This document shows, piece after piece, positions 25,586 through 28,356 of a DNA stretch of 28,356 bases. The notes beneath the pieces were generated by a model that ran no database searches, had not been told where the DNA came from, and saw only the letters and a program-made list of their open reading frames with translations. Position 1 is the first letter of the stretch; every line of letters begins with the position of its first letter. The position numbers and the translations under genes are program-made. Source of the DNA: CAYNST01 sp964399955. GTDB lineage: Bacteria > Pseudomonadota > Gammaproteobacteria > Pseudomonadales > Cellvibrionaceae. The stretch spans positions 1-28,356 of the forward strand of contig CAYNST010000037.1 in NCBI GenBank assembly GCA_964399955.1, in the 5' to 3' direction.

Positions 25586-28290
25586 GGCGGGTACTCTATG
25601 ACACGGTCGGTTTCGGGGTTGAAATCCGCCGCTGTGTAGGTGATATCCGGTCTGTGGATGACTATAGTGTCGGCCCCATCGCCCAGGTAAAAAGGCACCC
25701 TCAAAGCAGCAAACAAATTAATGGTATCGTCTCCCCCGCCAAAATTGATGGTGTGCTGCGGGGATTCGCCACTATGTTCAGGAAGGTTGAAAAACTCGCC
25801 AATGGTAATCTGACTGTTGGCCTTTGACCCGGTTATCTGCAGCCGCGCGGTGGCCGGATTGGAAAAGTCTTTGAGGTCTGTGTTCAGGGTGAGGGTCTGG
25901 TTGAACTGCAGTCCCAGCTGGCCGCTGTAGATGCGCACCCTGGCACTGCCCTGGGCACCCAGATCAAGGTTATCTGCCGCAAGGGCCAGGCTGCCCACCC
26001 CTATATTGATCAGGGAGTGTTGCTCTTGGCTTATGCGGGCGCGGTCACTGAGGGATCTCAGCGAGACCGTCGACTCGCTGAACAGCATATTGCCCAACCT
26101 CAGGTCACCCTTGGTGGTCACGTTTAGATGAACGGCGTGATCGTGTGCTTCAGCGGTCAGTAAGTTCAGATCTCCGCTCAAATCGAAAGTGCCGCCGTTT
26201 TTCAAGTGAGTGGTTCCTTCAACCTGCAGTTGCGCGACGACGCCACCCAGATCGGCCTGCCGGCTCTCCAGGACAAGATTTTGCGCGTTGATTTCGCCTT
26301 CAAAGCCTGAAGGCGAAAAGACTTCAATATTGTGGCCGCTCAAGTGCAGTGTCGGCCTGTGGCCCTCGGCAGCTGTGCTGGTGCGAAGATCGCCACCTGC
26401 AACAAGGCTTGCCCATTGCACGCTGGCGCTCAGTGGCAGGTGAATGCTCCCGTCTGCACTTGCGGTGACTGCCGCCTGCAGAAGTGATGTATTTAACGCG
26501 TAAATGTCACCGCCTGAGTGCAGGCTAATGGCATCGGCTGAAGACAGGCTGGAATTTCGGATATCCAGGGTTGCCGCATTCGAGCCATGTGCTGCAAGCC
26601 CGGCCGTCAAGGTCAGTTTGCCCGGCACCCGGATTACGCTGTCATGCAGGTTCAGGTTGCCTCCAGCGGCCAGGGCCAGGCTGCGCTCACCCGCTACCCC
26701 CTGAGAGACCAGTTGAACCCCCCGACCTGTCTCACCCAGTTCAAGGCTGTTGTGCGCCGTAAGACTTACGCTTCCGCCCGTCAATGCCGAGTTGAGCGCC
26801 TGTGGGTGCAAATTGAAGGAAGCTTCGGATGAGTTGATGCGAAGATCTTGCGCCGTCACGGACAGTTGCCCGCCCGCATCGTCGCCCGTCAGGTTGACCC
26901 ACCCGGACAAACCAAGCAGCCCGGAGCTGGCCAGCTCCAGGCGTCCGCCCGTGCTGGGTGCGGTCACATCAAGGCTGCCAGCAACCATCATTGCAAGGCG
27001 TGCCCGGGCGCTGATGCTACCGCCTTGTCCACCCGCCGTGGATAGACCGGCGTCGCGATCCAGCAGGAGGAATTCCGTCGTGGGTAAGGACGTTGCGCCC
27101 TGGTCTTCACTACCCAGAAGGATGCTTCCTCCGCCCAGCGTCTGAATGAGCGCGCTGTCGGTCAGATATAGGTGCTTGCCCAGCAATGTGACCTGCCCGT
27201 CTGTACCATCAGCGGGCGAAGAAACATTGGCGGATGCCAGGCCATCGTGTTGCAGCCATACGTGTTTGGAGGAGGCGATGACCACTTCGCCAGCCGCCCC
27301 GGCATGACTGTCAGCCCGTATCGTGCCGGTGTGGCGAATCTCGTCGCCAAGCAGTATCACCGTGCCCGCCCGTTGATTGCGGTCGGAATCTTCACTGCTG
27401 ACGGTAATACTGCCTGAGTTATCCAGTTTGGCGCCCGCGCCCAGGCTAAAACTGTTGTCGTCGTGCAGCAGAACCTCTCTGATACGGCCGAGGTCTCCGC
27501 TATTGACCGCCCGGCTGAACAAGTCCTCACTGACGCTTGCCGTGAGTAGCACTCGTCCCCGAGGTGCTGTGATTTCTCCAGAATTGGTGACAACGGCGTC
27601 CAGCCCAGGCCGACGCTGCAGTGCTTCCTCTGTCACCCGCACGCCCAGCATGCCCTGTGCGTCGAAGGTGAGAACGGCGCTGCGTCCCGCCGCCAGGGTG
27701 ACGGAGCCCAGCGCCGCGCTGATCAGGCCCTGGTTGGCAACGCTCTGGCCCAGCAGTGCCACACTGCCACCGGTTGCAGCTTCTATCAAACCGCTATTGA
27801 TGACTAACCCCTTGCTGTGGCTGTCGGACTGAAACGCCAGCTCGCCATTGATGAAGTCCTGCGGGTTGATGTCCAGGCCTGCTGCTATCACGCTACCCAC
27901 ATGAACCTGCGCACCGTCGCCAAAAACGACACCCTGAGGGTTAGCCAGAATAATCCTGCCGTTGGCTTCAAGACGACCGAGGATCTGGCTGGCATCGTTG
28001 CTCAAGATTCTGTTCAGAGCAATTGAAGTGTTTGCCGGTTGTATAAACTGCACGCGTTCATCTGTGCCAATATCAAAACTTTGCCAATCAATGGCCAGCC
28101 GCTCGCTGACCTGGTTGATGATGGTGGCGCCGGCCTGTTGACTGATTGTACCGTCGCCGCCCACCACGCTGCTGCCCTGGGGTGCCGCGTTGGCTTGCGC
28201 CATGATTGCATTCAATAAAACAATAATTGCGTAGAACCTGGGGTGAGCCGGTGATGGCCTTGGCAGGTTGGGGGGCTGGGCAGTGTGCAT
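25582..28290 (-). CDS. Two-partner-secretion exoprotein (TpsA-like, haemagglutination activity domain), paralogue 1
   Basis: 902 residues from the ATG at 28290, which has AAGGA 7 nt upstream. An in-frame ATG at 28344 would add 18 residues read from a repeat element and is rejected. A signal peptide (RFYAIIVLLNAIMAQANA, ~35 residues) precedes the TPS domain: VVGGDGTI, RLAIDWQSFDI, LNRILSNDASQILGRLEANG, NPQGVVFG. This is about 60% identical by eye to paralogue 2 over the first ~265 mature residues. The two also match near the C-terminus (FDLSGDLNLLTAE, then LALAADNLDLGA), while the middles diverge. The last ~60 residues carry FGGGDDTINL and LGDGADTIVI, RTX-like Gly-Asp motifs that may bind calcium. 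No cysteine. Export through a TpsB-type pore to the surface or medium is expected, but the transporter is outside the window. Role (adhesin, biofilm matrix or other) is unknown. Confidence 0.88.
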   Translation of the reverse strand: MHTAQPPNLPRPSPAHPRFYAIIVLLNAIMAQANAAPQGSSVVGGDGTISQQAGATIINQVSERLAIDWQSFDIGTDERVQFIQPANTSIALNRILSNDASQILGRLEANGRIILANPQGVVFGDGAQVHVGSVIAAGLDINPQDFINGELAFQSDSHSKGLVINSGLIEAATGGSVALLGQSVANQGLISAALGSVTLAAGRSAVLTFDAQGMLGVRVTEEALQRRPGLDAVVTNSGEITAPRGRVLLTASVSEDLFSRAVNSGDLGRIREVLLHDDNSFSLGAGAKLDNSGSITVSSEDSDRNQRAGTVILLGDEIRHTGTIRADSHAGAAGEVVIASSKHVWLQHDGLASANVSSPADGTDGQVTLLGKHLYLTDSALIQTLGGGSILLGSEDQGATSLPTTEFLLLDRDAGLSTAGGQGGSISARARLAMMVAGSLDVTAPSTGGRLELASSGLLGLSGWVNLTGDDAGGQLSVTAQDLRINSSEASFNLHPQALNSALTGGSVSLTAHNSLELGETGRGVQLVSQGVAGERSLALAAGGNLNLHDSVIRVPGKLTLTAGLAAHGSNAATLDIRNSSLSSADAISLHSGGDIYALNTSLLQAAVTASADGSIHLPLSASVQWASLVAGGDLRTSTAAEGHRPTLHLSGHNIEVFSPSGFEGEINAQNLVLESRQADLGGVVAQLQVEGTTHLKNGGTFDLSGDLNLLTAEAHDHAVHLNVTTKGDLRLGNMLFSESTVSLRSLSDRARISQEQHSLINIGVGSLALAADNLDLGAQGSARVRIYSGQLGLQFNQTLTLNTDLKDFSNPATARLQITGSKANSQITIGEFFNLPEHSGESPQHTINFGGGDDTINLFAALRVPFYLGDGADTIVIHRPDITYTAADFNPETDRVIEYPP

Positions 28291-28301
28291 TTGAAGTTCC
28301 T

Positions 28302-28353
28302 TAGGGTCTGTTGACGTTTCCTCATCACCACTGCTGGAGGCCATTTTTTTGTC
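28302..28353. repeat. 52-bp repeat, right copy
   Basis: Identical over all 52 bp and in the same orientation as 8-59. It begins with the TAGGGTCTGTTGAC terminal repeat; the other terminal repeat is not seen because the sequence diverges at 28354 (TGG instead of AAC) and the window ends. Its left edge touches the ribosome-binding site of TpsA-type paralogue 1, so any promoter for that gene lies within or beyond the repeat. Confidence 0.85.
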
Positions 28354-28356
28354 TGG

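Noticed and set aside
22520..28290. Contact-dependent inhibition (CdiA) toxins with immunity genes
   Set aside because: Both proteins are ~900 residues, lack a pretoxin motif or toxin-like C-terminus, and no small immunity gene follows either one.
28291..28344. Upstream ATG adding 18 residues to TpsA paralogue 1
   Set aside because: The extension is mostly encoded by the repeat element and would place charged residues before the signal peptide. The ATG at 28290 has a good ribosome-binding site.
8..28353. The whole window as a composite transposon bounded by direct repeats
   Set aside because: There is no transposase or integrase inside, most genes are ordinary chromosomal housekeeping genes, and the ends look like assembly breaks at a repeat.

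Overview
The window is 28.4 kb of GC-rich, densely coded DNA. Gene content points to a gammaproteobacterium, probably an environmental or marine lineage near Cellvibrionales/Pseudomonadales: RdgC, HrpB, a YgiQ-type radical SAM protein, TrhO, atypical Tpx, an HD-GYP protein with an N-terminal DUF3391-like region, and a CheB-CheR-PAS hybrid kinase. This placement is inferred from gene families, not from a marker gene. I see no rRNA, tRNA, CRISPR array, transposase, phage gene or plasmid replication gene.

Layout. (1) 1-6.2 kb: a short inverted-repeat element, then a RimK-family ATP-grasp ligase (+), which converges on a minus-strand pair (TolB-like beta-propeller then hrpB) and on rdgC (-). (2) 6.5-9.8 kb: two plus-strand genes, a YgiQ radical SAM protein and trhO. 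(3) 10-13.5 kb: a small two-helix membrane protein (+), a convergent GH26 glycoside hydrolase lipoprotein (-) with a clear terminator between them, an unrecognised membrane-anchored Sel1-like protein (+), and tpx (-). (4) 13.8-15.7 kb: a shikimate kinase-like protein and a class I aminotransferase (+), both compatible with aromatic amino acid metabolism. (5) 15.8-22.0 kb: an HD-GYP protein (+) meets a 1642-residue CheB-CheR-PAS-GAF-histidine kinase-receiver protein (-), with only 7 bp between their ends. (6) 22.5-28.3 kb: two tandem minus-strand paralogues of two-partner-secretion exoproteins (TpsA type). Each has a signal peptide and a haemagglutination-activity (TPS) domain, no cysteine, and a C-terminus carrying RTX-like Gly-Asp motifs. 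No TpsB transporter lies in the window.

A 52-bp sequence is identical and in the same orientation at both extremes (8-59 and 28302-28353). The left copy continues into a 63-bp element with 14-bp imperfect terminal inverted repeats that begin with TA and end with TA, resembling a MITE or an insertion-sequence remnant. The window starts 7 nt before one copy and ends 3 nt after the other, so these are probably assembly breakpoints at a multi-copy repeat. They are probably not the ends of a 28-kb mobile element.

Most genes are housekeeping (DNA/RNA metabolism, tRNA modification, peroxide defence, amino acid metabolism). The distinctive part is the right third, where a cyclic-di-GMP phosphodiesterase candidate and a very large sensor kinase sit beside a pair of secreted surface proteins. 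A regulatory link between them is plausible, but nothing in the sequence proves it.
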